A stretch of DNA of 46,353 nucleotides from JBDRHL01 sp043816955. GTDB lineage: Bacteria; Planctomycetota; Phycisphaerae; Sedimentisphaerales; CAYZTY01. Location of the stretch: positions 1-46,353 of the forward strand of contig JBDRHL010000196.1 of assembly GCA_043816955.1 (NCBI GenBank), written 5' to 3'. The translations under genes were made by a program, and so were the position numbers. Below are positions 27,976 through 36,380 of the stretch, one piece after another (the first letter of the stretch is position 1; each line of letters begins with the position of its first letter). The notes under the pieces were generated by a model. The model was not told where the DNA came from and did not search any database. It was given only the letters and a program-made list of their open reading frames with translations.

Positions 27976-29418
27976 TTACTGCTGTCTTTTTGCGCTTTCG
28001 TGGTATTCAGCGTCTATGTTAATGTCCCAGAGGTTGTAAGGGGAATCTGCCAGCTTAAGGTAATTCCTCGCGGCGAGCAGCCCTGAGTAAGTCGAGTGAT
28101 CCTGATTGTTATACTTGTACATGCCCCCCCTGCCAATAGGCATGATATTGACAAACTGATCCATCCTTTTTTTGAGTTTTTCGTAAGGCGCCTCAAAGCC
28201 AAGATAATAGGTAGGATATGCCTCTGTTTCACGCACGACCCATGTCTGCTGGACATCTTCTTCTTTTATCAATCCGATCTGCCGGAGCTCTGTTATCGCA
28301 AGGGTTTTGAAGTAATCATCCTCTTTCTTCCACATATCATCATGCTGAAATATAAAGTATTCAGCACTTAAAGGTGTTCGCCCTTCCCGGCCGGCCATTT
28401 CCTTTGAAAAATTGTTGTAATTAGCCACCCTCGCTACCCTGACATCCGGCGAATGAACATAGACCCACTGGTCCGGAAATAATCCCGTCCCCTGAACAAG
28501 CAGATTTACGGTGATATGATCGCGAAAGTAAAGTGCTTTTGCGGATTCGAGAACTTCATCGGCTTCACAAGGTTGCAGCATCGTGAAAAACTGCGTCAGC
28601 GGCACAGAACTGAAAAACTGCTCCGCCTTGATATAAACCGTCCGCCCCGAGTTACAGGCAACTTTAACCGACATTATTTTGTTATCCTGCTGCTGAAAAG
28701 ATAAGGCTGTTGCCGCAAACATGAATTCGACGCCTTTTTCAGCACATTTTTGCGCTATAGCTTCGTACATTTGCCCGGCACCCAGCCTGGGATAATCGAA
28801 TTGCTCCACCAGCGTTTTGGCCTGTTTCTTTCCTGCACCAAATACAGCATTTCTGATAACCTGTACGATATCGAGTCCCTTGATTCGCTGAGCAGCCCAC
28901 TCCGCACCGATCTGTGAACATGGGATGCCCCAGACTTTCTCGGTATAGGTTTTGAAAAAGGTCTCATACAGTTTGCGTCCGAATCGCTGGGTAATCCAAT
29001 CCTCGAAAGTGACTGCCTCGCGATGAGGCTTAACCTTAGCGACAGCAAACGAGGCAAGGGCATGAATCGCCTGAACCAGCCCGAGTTTTATCAGCGCATC
29101 AGCAGCCTTGATCGGATAGTTAAAAAGTTTTTTCTTATAAAAAATGCGGGTAAGTCGATCGACCGGCCTGAAGTCCCTGCCCAATATCTCATGCCAGAGA
29201 TTGTTCACCTCCGCATTTTTTGTAAAGAACCGATGAGGCCCGATGTCAAATCGCGCGCCGCCGAAACTCTCAGTTCGCGCCAGACCGCCGGGGACATTGT
29301 TGCGATCGATAACCACCACGCCGGTTATGCCGTGCCTGACAAGTTCCAGTGCTGTCGCCAGGCCGGCAGGGCCTGCACCCAACACACAACATCTGCAGGA
29401 TTTTGTTTCGTCGCTCAC
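27976..29418 (-). CDS. FAD-dependent oxidoreductase, UDP-galactopyranose-mutase-like
   Basis: A 480-residue FAD/NAD(P) amine-oxidase-type protein. The dinucleotide-binding motif CVLGAGPAGLATALELVRHG lies at about 10-30, then NNVPGGLARTESFGGARFDIGPHRFF, as in UDP-galactopyranose mutase relatives. It is about 90 residues longer than classical Glf. The GRGGMYKYNNQDHS near the C-terminus is where the second FAD contact is expected. ATG 29418 overlaps the galE stop by four bases. GalE makes UDP-galactopyranose, so conversion to UDP-galactofuranose or a related step for surface glycans is a reasonable inference. A carotenoid- or protoporphyrinogen-type oxidoreductase remains possible. Confidence 0.78.
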   Translation of the reverse strand: MSDETKSCRCCVLGAGPAGLATALELVRHGITGVVVIDRNNVPGGLARTESFGGARFDIGPHRFFTKNAEVNNLWHEILGRDFRPVDRLTRIFYKKKLFNYPIKAADALIKLGLVQAIHALASFAVAKVKPHREAVTFEDWITQRFGRKLYETFFKTYTEKVWGIPCSQIGAEWAAQRIKGLDIVQVIRNAVFGAGKKQAKTLVEQFDYPRLGAGQMYEAIAQKCAEKGVEFMFAATALSFQQQDNKIMSVKVACNSGRTVYIKAEQFFSSVPLTQFFTMLQPCEADEVLESAKALYFRDHITVNLLVQGTGLFPDQWVYVHSPDVRVARVANYNNFSKEMAGREGRTPLSAEYFIFQHDDMWKKEDDYFKTLAITELRQIGLIKEEDVQQTWVVRETEAYPTYYLGFEAPYEKLKKRMDQFVNIMPIGRGGMYKYNNQDHSTYSGLLAARNYLKLADSPYNLWDINIDAEYHESAKRQQ

Positions 29419-30386
29419 TTACAGTCACTCTTGTGCCAGTCCCAGGCGGTCTGCACAATCACCCTTATATCATCATACTGAGGCTTCCAGTTCAGTACCC
29501 GTCCGGCCTTTTCGCTTGAGCCGACAAGCACAGGCGGATCGCCGGGCCTTGGCGAAGTTTCGACAACTTCAAAATCCGCGTTGCTGATCTGCCTGACGGT
29601 TTCAATTACTTCCCGCACGGAATGGCCATTACCATTGCCGAGATTGAACGCATCGCTTGTGTTGTGATGACGAAGGTGCACCAGGGCCTTAAAGTGCGCA
29701 TCGGCAAGATCGGTAACGTGAATGTAATCCCTTATGCAGGTCCCATCCCTGGTAGGATAATCAGTTCCAAAGATTTGTACGCTTTTTCTTTTACCAAGGG
29801 CGGCATAGATCGCAAGAGGAATAAGATGCGTTTCAGGATCATGTCTTTCACCAACCTGACAATCCGGGTCTGCTCCGGCAGCATTGAAGTAGCGCAGGTT
29901 AACATGCTTTATGCCGTAGGCGGTATCACAATCAGCCAGAACTTTTTCAATCATCAGTTTGCTTCGGCCATAGGGATTTATGGGATTCTGTGTGTGCTCT
30001 TCGGGTATTGGTATCGTATGCGGCACGCCGTATGTGGCGCACGTGGAAGAGAACACGAAATATCTGACGCCGAATTCCTTCATTACTTCAAGAAGGTTCA
30101 GTGTGTTTGCAACATTGTTCCGGTAGTATCTCAGGGGTTCGGTAACAGACTCTCCGACATATGCAAATGCACTAAAGTGAAAAACGGCTTCAATGGGAAA
30201 TGCTGTGAAACATTCTCTCAGCCGTCCCTTGTCAGCAAGGTCTGCCTTGAAGAAATGCCCCCACTTTACGAAATCCTGATGGCCGTAAACCAGATTATCG
30301 ACAACAACCGTTTCGCAGCCCTTCTGATTCAGAAGCTTATTTACGTGCGATCCGATATAGCCTGCGCCGCCTGCTACAAGTATCAT
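29415..30386 (-). CDS. galE: UDP-glucose 4-epimerase
   Basis: Interconverts UDP-glucose and UDP-galactose with bound NAD. It is 323 residues from ATG 30386, which has AGAGG six bases upstream. An in-frame start at 30425 would add 13 unrelated residues. The NAD-binding MILVAGGAGYIGSHV is at the N-terminus. The catalytic Ser is in FSSTCATYGVP and the Tyr/Lys pair in NPYGRSKLMIE. RDGTCIRDYIHVTDLADAH is the family's later signature. It is first in a unit with the mutase-like gene, behind the promoter at 30416-30444. Confidence 0.95.
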   Translation of the reverse strand: MILVAGGAGYIGSHVNKLLNQKGCETVVVDNLVYGHQDFVKWGHFFKADLADKGRLRECFTAFPIEAVFHFSAFAYVGESVTEPLRYYRNNVANTLNLLEVMKEFGVRYFVFSSTCATYGVPHTIPIPEEHTQNPINPYGRSKLMIEKVLADCDTAYGIKHVNLRYFNAAGADPDCQVGERHDPETHLIPLAIYAALGKRKSVQIFGTDYPTRDGTCIRDYIHVTDLADAHFKALVHLRHHNTSDAFNLGNGNGHSVREVIETVRQISNADFEVVETSPRPGDPPVLVGSSEKAGRVLNWKPQYDDIRVIVQTAWDWHKSDCK

Positions 30387-30415
30387 TTTGCCTCTTTCTG
30401 ATTTACAGGTAGCGG

Positions 30416-30444
30416 ATTTTACCACGATTGTTTCTTTTGTTCAA
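30416..30444 (-). promoter_or_regulatory. sigma70-type promoter of galE
   Basis: On the minus strand, TTGAAC (30444-30439), a 17-base spacer and TAAAAT (30421-30416), about 30 bases before the galE start codon. Confidence 0.6.
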
Positions 30445-30614
30445 GTAACTCTGTCAGCAGGAAAAAATCCTGAATGACAGGAGAAAAAATCTCAATACTT
30501 ACAATGCCTTTTAGTTCAGCGCCCTATAATATGCTTTTACGGCACCGGCAGGCAGATGTATTAGAGGACTGTGGATGATAATGTAAATCAGCTTAATATC
30601 TGCTTAATATTCGC

Positions 30615-30643
30615 TTGACATTACCTGATAATTTGGTTATATT
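30615..30643 (+). promoter_or_regulatory. strong sigma70-type promoter of a candidate RNA
   Basis: TTGACA (30615-30620), a 17-base spacer and TATATT (30638-30643). No protein gene follows for 750 bases, but a strong terminator ends at 31092, so this promoter may drive a non-coding RNA. Confidence 0.6.
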
Positions 30644-30649
30644 ATAAAT

Positions 30650-31092
30650 GAACACTGTGGCTTCGGGGGTTGAACTGTGGGTCACTGAAAGGGGGGCTTT
30701 AGAAATGGTATCATCCGGCTTCAAAATCGTTTGTTTTGTAATAGCTGTTCAGGGCGCCAGAGGGCCGCCGGGTATATAAAAAAGACTCTTTGATTTGCTT
30801 GATGTTAAGGAAATAATTTGAAATATTAATAACGTATTTATTTCGGGGATTAACTATGGCGGGCGTAAAACCTCTCCTCTCTCCTCCGGGTTTTATGGCC
30901 AAGCCGATGTGCTCCGATGAAGTTTCCTGCTTGGGGGGGCCGGAAAGTCGCACTCAGGCAGGATGAAAATAACGCTCTGCTTCAAGAGCTTTAATATAAA
31001 TGCCAATTGAATAACGCAGAGATATGAACGTGGGGGGACCATGTAGCTTCTTTCCGAGCAAAGGCCTCTGTAGGAGATACAGAGGCCTTTTT
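30650..31092 (+). ncRNA. candidate structured non-coding RNA
   Basis: The stretch between the promoter at 30615 and the terminator at 31061-31092 has stacked hairpins and no convincing protein frame. Hairpin A has arms 30861-30872 (GGGCGTAAAACC) and 30889-30900 (GGTTTTATGGCC), with a pyrimidine loop TCTCCTCTCTCCTCCG. Hairpin B pairs CCAAGC (30899-30904) with GCTTGG (30929-30934). A third stem pairs CTCTGC (30975-30980) with GCAGAG (31016-31021). I looked for tmRNA, RNase P RNA, SRP RNA and common riboswitch cores and did not find them. The true 5' end could lie as far down as about 30840. The downstream gene nrdR has its own promoter after the terminator. Confidence 0.45.
31061..31092 (+). 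terminator. strong intrinsic terminator
   Basis: An 11-bp perfect stem AAGGCCTCTGT (31061-31071) / ACAGAGGCCTT (31079-31089) with a 7-base loop, running into five T residues (31088-31092). Confidence 0.85.
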
Positions 31093-31264
31093 CTGCGCGC
31101 TTTAATTCGGCAGGCGGATTCAAAAAAATTTCTGTTGTATGTGCACCTGTGAGTTTTTCATGCGAATTGCCCTTACCTCTTTACTGCACTGCAATTGCTG
31201 ATGCCGACAAAAAAAACTCACAAGCAGGGCAGCCTGTTAATAAATCTTTTTTCCAAAATTGCGA

Positions 31265-31292
31265 TTGACATACAATATAAGGGTCTTAAAAT
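31265..31292 (+). promoter_or_regulatory. sigma70-type promoter of nrdR
   Basis: TTGACA (31265-31270), a 16-base spacer and TAAAAT (31287-31292). The leader to nrdR is about 100 bases. Confidence 0.65.
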
Positions 31293-31396
31293 ACGTTGGA
31301 TTACTACCTGTAGTATGTTCTTTAGGTTTTGCTTTGGCTGACGGGTAGGTGTGGATAAAGGTTTCGGCCTAAATTTTCTTCAGGTGGAAAGTCTTT

Positions 31397-31888
31397 GTGA
31401 GATGTCCTTACTGCAAGGAAGATCGGGATAAAGTCATTGATTCGCGGTCCAGCGATGTCGGGCGAGTTATAAGGCGAAGACGCCAGTGCCTGGCTTGTGG
31501 CAGAAGATTTACAACATATGAGAAAACCGGTGAAAGTTTTAAGCTCAGCGTTGTCAAGAAAGACAACTCCAGGGTTCCATACGACAGGGATAAGGTGGTC
31601 GCAGGGCTTCAGAAGGCATGTTACAAGCGGCCTGTTTCCGCTGAACAGATCCAGCAGATTGCTGACAAGGTGGAAGAGGGCATATTCAGGAATTTTGATA
31701 AAGAGGTCTCATCGGCGTTTATCGGTGAAAGCATTATGAGAAATCTGCGGGCTGTTGATAAAGTAGCCTACATTCGCTTCGCCAGTGTCTACCGTGAGTT
31801 TACCGATGCAGGTGAGCTGATCGACGAAGTTACACAAGCCTTTGCAGAGGCCGACGAAAACAATGAGCCTACGCTTTTTAACGATTGA
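31397..31888 (+). CDS. nrdR: transcriptional repressor NrdR
   Basis: A 163-residue repressor of ribonucleotide reductase genes that senses ATP/dATP. The N-terminal zinc ribbon has C3xxC6 and C31xxC34, with basic DNA-contacting residues VIRRRRQ between them. An ATP-cone follows (about 48-138). Length is normal. The start is GTG 31397, after an AGGTGGAAA about 10 bases upstream. A second ATP-cone-type protein lies 70 bases downstream on the same strand, so nucleotide sensing may be shared. Confidence 0.96.
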   Translation: MRCPYCKEDRDKVIDSRSSDVGRVIRRRRQCLACGRRFTTYEKTGESFKLSVVKKDNSRVPYDRDKVVAGLQKACYKRPVSAEQIQQIADKVEEGIFRNFDKEVSSAFIGESIMRNLRAVDKVAYIRFASVYREFTDAGELIDEVTQAFAEADENNEPTLFND

Positions 31889-31957
31889 AGCGGGACCGTA
31901 ACGCTTAGCAGTAACAATGTGAAGGATCATGTGTCGATATTGAACTACGGATGGTAA

Positions 31958-32626
31958 ATGTCAGCACGGCTTAAAGTAATGAAGATGGACGGCACAGTAG
32001 AGGATTACCTTCATATGAAGGTTCTGGCCTGTGTAAATAATGCGCTGGCCCTTGCGGGACAAGCCAGCACTTTTGTTGCTGAACAGCTTACCGAGGCGAT
32101 AACATATTTTCTTTACACGCGAAAAGATGCCGGTATGGTCAGAAGCAGCGAGGTTTTCTCGATGATCCAGGTGATATTGGACGCGACTAACCACCAGGCA
32201 GCCGCTGTAGCACTGACCGAGAGGCACTACTGGCGGCTGCTTCAGCGAAGGCGAACCGAGGTTATCGACATCGACATCGGTAATTTTGGCGACGCCGTGT
32301 TTTTCGCCGATCTCGACAGGGGCAATTTCGCCTGGCCCTGGGATAAATCTAGGATAGTTGACTACCTGGCCACAAGGCACCGCATTGATAGACAAAATGC
32401 CCGGGCAATTGCATCAGGCGCTGAGGAAAAAGTGTTGAACATGGACCTGCCGGCAGTACCAGGAAGCCTGATCAAGCAAATTGTTCTGACGGAAACGGCA
32501 TCTATGCTCCGCGCGCAGCAGCAGTTACAAGCACCGTTAACAAAAGTTACATTAACAAAAACCCGTACAGACAAGGATGTCTGCCTCAGGCAGCGACAGG
32601 AAGGACTCTGTCTGGTCAAAAGCTGA
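31958..32626 (+). CDS. ATP-cone-like protein next to nrdR
   Basis: A 222-residue protein that looks like two ATP-cone-type units without a reductase or DNA-binding domain. The first spans about 5-95 (LKVMKMDGTVEDYLHMKVL, later SSEVFSMIQVILDATN). The second is about 125-190, with FAWPWDKSRIVDYLATRH then ASGAEEKVLNMDLPAVPGSLIK. The latter matches the WDKSKI..L...AEEIA..VE pattern found at the N-terminus of ribonucleotide reductases. The tail is basic and Cys-containing. It follows nrdR closely and may sense nucleotides, partner NrdR or bind a reductase. The ribosome binding site is weak. No nrd reductase gene is in the window. Confidence 0.7.
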   Translation: MSARLKVMKMDGTVEDYLHMKVLACVNNALALAGQASTFVAEQLTEAITYFLYTRKDAGMVRSSEVFSMIQVILDATNHQAAAVALTERHYWRLLQRRRTEVIDIDIGNFGDAVFFADLDRGNFAWPWDKSRIVDYLATRHRIDRQNARAIASGAEEKVLNMDLPAVPGSLIKQIVLTETASMLRAQQQLQAPLTKVTLTKTRTDKDVCLRQRQEGLCLVKS

Positions 32627-32756
32627 GAGATTGGCTTTTGCAATAGCCGGAAAGAAACAATTGCACATGACCGGCTGCCTGAGTGTTTTTGTTATGTTTT
32701 GTATCCCTGATCCGGGACCGTGCGGGGAGAGAAGGTTTGTTTTTCTGCGATCGCTC

Positions 32757-33548
32757 TCACATTTCTATAACATCCTGTTGCGTTTCAAAATCCCGGGCCA
32801 GCGACCCGACTTTGATTTTAACCTTGATGATATCGCCCAGGATAACCAGGCGGATGCGCCCCTGGCCGATCGTAACATGGTCAAAGCTGAGTCCTTCAAG
32901 CCGTGTCAGCCTTGATGCAAGCTGCGGTGATTGTTTCAGTTGCGTCGCGATACCTTCAAATGTCTGATTCACGATCATGCTGCACTGATACAGATCTTTG
33001 TTATCTGCACGAATTTCACGCATATCATCCTGGAAGTGTTCCAGTGCTTTTTTAAGTAGTTCAATCTGCCGGGCGTTTTCATTGGCATAGGGACTATCCA
33101 GCACGTCAGGGTCAACTATCATCTCGGTATCAAACTGCATTTTTAACTGTTGACGCTTTATCCTGTTTTTCGGCCATTCGTCAATCATGAAGAAATACTT
33201 GCGTTTAGCCAGAAGGTTGTCTTCGTCAAAAGCGACCATATTGAACCACATCTGTCGAAGCTGTGTGCTTCTCTGTTTTTCGCCCCACGAAGCGATGACG
33301 CTTTCGCTCTGGCTGAGAAGCTCATCATAGTCGGTATTCTGTATTACCGAAAGTACTTCGGCGGAGCTGCTAAGGCGCAGCTCTGTTTCTTCATAGCTGT
33401 ATCGCATCTCATCAAAATAAGGTGCCTTTTCCGGTGTAAAATCTTTATAAATGTTATGTACGCCGGCGATTACCATATTTAGACATCCACCCAACAAAGG
33501 ACAAAACGCCAGCAGGAAAATTATCAGAACATGTTTTTTAAACTTCAC
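32757..33548 (-). CDS. lipoprotein of unknown function
   Basis: A 263-residue protein with a lipoprotein signal: a basic start, a hydrophobic core and the lipobox PLLGGC (Cys22). The mature part is mostly alpha-helical and rich in Glu, Gln, Arg and Lys; several stretches (for example 165-215) could form coiled coil. I do not recognise a family. The start is GTG 33548, with AAGGA 8 bases upstream. It follows ilvN on the same strand after a 134-base gap, probably with separate function. Its location is likely the periplasmic face of a membrane. Confidence 0.75.
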   Translation of the reverse strand: MKFKKHVLIIFLLAFCPLLGGCLNMVIAGVHNIYKDFTPEKAPYFDEMRYSYEETELRLSSSAEVLSVIQNTDYDELLSQSESVIASWGEKQRSTQLRQMWFNMVAFDEDNLLAKRKYFFMIDEWPKNRIKRQQLKMQFDTEMIVDPDVLDSPYANENARQIELLKKALEHFQDDMREIRADNKDLYQCSMIVNQTFEGIATQLKQSPQLASRLTRLEGLSFDHVTIGQGRIRLVILGDIIKVKIKVGSLARDFETQQDVIEM

Positions 33549-33682
33549 AGGGCAGTTCCTTCCGACTTAACCGAGGCCTTGGAGAAATCTTCGTATTTCT
33601 ATTATCGGCCCAAAGCCAAGCATCCTTTACATGGCAAATCTATTTTTGAACCGGACCATGTTTTTTTCTGTTCCGACAAGAC

Positions 33683-34183
33683 CTATCCCTTGTCCCCTCC
33701 ATCACCCCTGATTTCCCGGGGCATAGCAATAGTGCCCGTTCTTGCAACATTTTTTATTCCGTAAGGTCGGCACGAATCCAGAAAAGCCTCTATCTTTGCC
33801 TCCGGTCCGGAAACCTCGACCATAACAAATTTTGGCCCGATGTCCACGACCTTTGCATTGAACATATTCACCAGCGCCAATATCTCCGGCCTTTTCTCGG
33901 GCACTGCACAAACACTGAGTAACATCAGGTCTCGCATTACAACAGGCCGACCAATGAAATCCTGAACCTTGACTACAGGAATAATCTTGGCGAGTTGTTT
34001 GCGAACCTGCTCGACCACCTTGTCATCCCCGACAACTACTATTGTCATTCGGCTGAGATTGGGGTCTTCGGTGCGCCCGACTACGAGCGAGTCAATATTA
34101 AAGGCCCTGGCAGCGAACATACCGGCAACATGGGCAAGTACGCCGGGCTGATTCTGAACCAATGCACTTATTATATGCTTCAT
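33683..34183 (-). CDS. ilvN: acetolactate synthase small (regulatory) subunit
   Basis: The 166-residue regulatory partner of the acetolactate synthase catalytic subunit, giving valine feedback control. The N-terminal ACT domain reads MKHIISALVQNQPGVLAHVAGMFAAR.. with FNIDSLVVGRTEDPNLSRMTIVV. The C-terminal half (LMLLSVCAVPEKRPEILALVNMFNAKVVDIG) matches the IlvH C-terminal domain. Length is normal. It starts 28 bases after the ilvB stop, so the two are an operon. The last residues are charged and Gly-rich. Confidence 0.95.
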   Translation of the reverse strand: MKHIISALVQNQPGVLAHVAGMFAARAFNIDSLVVGRTEDPNLSRMTIVVVGDDKVVEQVRKQLAKIIPVVKVQDFIGRPVVMRDLMLLSVCAVPEKRPEILALVNMFNAKVVDIGPKFVMVEVSGPEAKIEAFLDSCRPYGIKNVARTGTIAMPREIRGDGGDKG

Positions 34184-34211
34184 CTTATTAATACCTCGCT
34201 TTCAGCATGAC

Positions 34212-35942
34212 TCAGGCCAGACTTTCAAGAATATCCAGCCCGTCCATCTCATCCAGGCCTTTGCCCGCAGGGACCATAGGCCAGACATTTTCTTCCCGAT
34301 TAATATGAAAATCCACAACACAAGGCCTTGTTTCCGAGAGCATTCGTTCTATGGCCTCGGGAACCTGTTTTTTCTTCTCCACACTGATCCCTCGTGCGCC
34401 AAAAGCCTCGGCAAGCCGGGCGAAGTCAGGATTCTGCAGCGAACTTTTCGAATATCGCCTGTTGTAAAAAAGCTCCTGCCACTGCCGAACCATTCCCATG
34501 TAACCGTTATTAAGAATACAGACCTTAATGGGCAGCTTGTACTGGACCGCTGTCGACATCTCGGTTAAAGTCATGTTAAAACTGCTGTCGCCGTCAATGT
34601 CAACAACCGTTTGGCCGGGCAAGCCAGCCTGTGCTCCAATCGCGGCAGGCAACCCATAGCCCATCGTCCCAAGGCCTCCGGAACTAAGGAACTGTCGCGG
34701 ACGGGAAAATTTGTAAAATTGAGCTGTCCACATCTGGTGCTGACCGACGCCTGTTACGATTGTTGCAGCGCCTTTGGTCTGCCTGCACAGCTCCTCAATA
34801 ACATACTGAGGCTTGACCGTATCCCCGTTATTATCGTAGCGAAGCGGAAATTTCTCCTTCCACTCGGCAATCTGCCTGAACCATTCAGCACGGTCACGAT
34901 ACTGAACCTGCTTATTGAGTTCCGACAATATGGTCCGTGCGTCCCCCACAACCGGGATGTCAACACGAACATTCTTGGAAATGCTCGTCGGGTCAATATC
35001 AACATGCACAATCTTTGCTCCGGGTGCAAACGTTTTAACCTTGCCTGTAACACGGTCGTCGAATCTTGCGCCAACTGCAATTATCAGATCACTGTTTTGA
35101 ACAGCGTAATTGGCGTAAGCGGTTCCGTGCATACCCAGCATATCCAGCGACTTCGGATCACTCTGATCAAAACTGCCCAAGCCGAGCAGTGTCATTGTTA
35201 CAGGTATGTTCGCGTTGTCGGCAAGTACCCGCAGTTGTTCGGTGGCGTTGGAGGTGATAACCCCGCCGCCAACATAGAGAACCGGCCGCTGTGATGTGTT
35301 GATCGCTTCAGCAGCCAGAGCAATCTGGCCTGCGTGCCCATGAGTACGAACCGTGTAGCCGGGCAGTCGAATCTGGCCCGGTTCCTCCGGCGTGCATTTC
35401 GACACTGTAACATCGACGGGAATATCGATAAGAACCGGCCCGGGTCGTCCCGTTGATGCGATATAAAATGCCTCACGAATCAAACGCGCCAGGTCTCTAA
35501 CATCTTTGACAATGCAATTATGTTTCGTGATCGGGCGGGTCACACCGGTTGTGTCTGCTTCCTGAAACGCATCGTTGCCGATCAGTTCGGTTTTTACTTG
35601 GCCGGTAAGCGCAACAACAGACACAGAGTCCATCATCGCTGTAGCCAGGCCGGTTGTTAAATTACACGCGCCAGGCCCGGAAGTTGCCAAAACCACTCCC
35701 ACCTTGCCCGTTGTCCGAGCGTACGCATCTGCCATATGACAGCCCCCTTGCTCATGACGAGGAATGATAAAATTGATCGGTGCGTCATAGAGCCGATCAA
35801 ACAACGGAAGAACCACCCCTCCCGGATAGCCGAACATTGTCGTTACTCCCTGTTCAATCAGCGTATCGACGATTATCTGGGCACCGGTTTTTTCCTGGGG
35901 ATTTTCAGCCGATCTGGACGAAGGCGTGTTCTTTCTGCTCAT
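34212..35942 (-). CDS. ilvB: acetolactate synthase large subunit
   Basis: The thiamine-diphosphate-dependent catalytic subunit that makes acetolactate or acetohydroxybutyrate, the first common step to valine, leucine and isoleucine. It is 576 residues. The catalytic glutamate is in PRHEQGG (Glu64). The ThDP-binding region is DIDGDSSFNMTLTEMSTAVQ followed by CILNNGYMGMVRQW. The usual GDG is GDS here, as some family members vary at this position. GGGAGT lies 5 bases before ATG 35942. It is transcribed with ilvN from a near-consensus promoter at 36134-36162 through a leader of about 185 bases that contains two palindromes. Confidence 0.96.
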   Translation of the reverse strand: MSRKNTPSSRSAENPQEKTGAQIIVDTLIEQGVTTMFGYPGGVVLPLFDRLYDAPINFIIPRHEQGGCHMADAYARTTGKVGVVLATSGPGACNLTTGLATAMMDSVSVVALTGQVKTELIGNDAFQEADTTGVTRPITKHNCIVKDVRDLARLIREAFYIASTGRPGPVLIDIPVDVTVSKCTPEEPGQIRLPGYTVRTHGHAGQIALAAEAINTSQRPVLYVGGGVITSNATEQLRVLADNANIPVTMTLLGLGSFDQSDPKSLDMLGMHGTAYANYAVQNSDLIIAVGARFDDRVTGKVKTFAPGAKIVHVDIDPTSISKNVRVDIPVVGDARTILSELNKQVQYRDRAEWFRQIAEWKEKFPLRYDNNGDTVKPQYVIEELCRQTKGAATIVTGVGQHQMWTAQFYKFSRPRQFLSSGGLGTMGYGLPAAIGAQAGLPGQTVVDIDGDSSFNMTLTEMSTAVQYKLPIKVCILNNGYMGMVRQWQELFYNRRYSKSSLQNPDFARLAEAFGARGISVEKKKQVPEAIERMLSETRPCVVDFHINREENVWPMVPAGKGLDEMDGLDILESLA

Positions 35943-35958
35943 TTTTTACTCCCTGATA

Positions 35959-35971
35959 AACGATTATCGTT
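35959..35971 (-). promoter_or_regulatory. palindrome just upstream of the ilvB ribosome binding site
   Basis: AACGATAATCGTT on the minus strand, a perfect 6+1+6 inverted repeat ending about 17 bases before the ilvB start codon. It could be an operator or a small hairpin near the ribosome binding site. Confidence 0.4.
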
Positions 35972-36102
35972 ATTCCACCGCGCTACAACGCTCACCGGTA
36001 TTTCCCACGCCAGCCGATTTTTCCACAACACATGCAAAAACCAATCTGCGCGGGGTTTTTATACCCTGCTGTAACCGCGTAACCACACTTTTTCGTGCGT
36101 AT

Positions 36103-36115
36103 CAGGTAATACCTG
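36103..36115 (-). promoter_or_regulatory. palindrome downstream of the ilvB promoter
   Basis: CAGGTAATACCTG (read on the + strand), a perfect 6+1+6 inverted repeat about 12-24 bases past the predicted transcript start. The position suits a repressor site. Confidence 0.4.
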
Positions 36116-36133
36116 CACCGCAATTAAACCGGT

Positions 36134-36162
36134 ATTATACCATTACGTCAACTTATTGTCAA
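36134..36162 (-). promoter_or_regulatory. consensus sigma70-type promoter of ilvBN
   Basis: On the minus strand, TTGACA (36162-36157), a 17-base spacer and TATAAT (36139-36134). Both hexamers match the consensus exactly. Confidence 0.8.
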
Positions 36163-36380
36163 TTCCTTCCCTCATCAATTGTCTGCCCAATCTCCCCATA
36201 TCCCATCAACCCGCCACTTTTGCTTACCTCTTCGTTCCCGGAATTCCCAAATTTACTTTCAAGAAAAACTTATCCCCCTGCCGATTAACTTTACTGCCGG
36301 ATGTTCTATATCATGCTTCTTGCCTCAAAACCAGCATCCGTGATTGTAACAATTTGCCTATTACATGGCCGAGGTCCTTA

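Noticed and set aside
29622..30401. 259-codon + strand frame opposite galE
   Set aside because: Lies entirely antisense to galE, whose motifs are unambiguous.
30650..31092. tmRNA, RNase P RNA or SRP RNA identity for the candidate RNA
   Set aside because: No tRNA-like T-loop with CCA end, no GAGGAAAGTCC / ACAGAA core, and no SRP GGAAG/AGCAG loop was found.
30711..31123. Two minus-strand frames opposite the candidate RNA
   Set aside because: No start signals; they run through the terminator hairpin and stems, which better explain the sequence.
34611..35294. 227-codon + strand frame opposite ilvB
   Set aside because: Antisense shadow of ilvB.
36156..36380. N-terminal extension of the PilZ gene
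   Set aside because: The extra 75 residues are unlike the family and run through the ilvB promoter; ATG 36381 has a good ribosome binding site.
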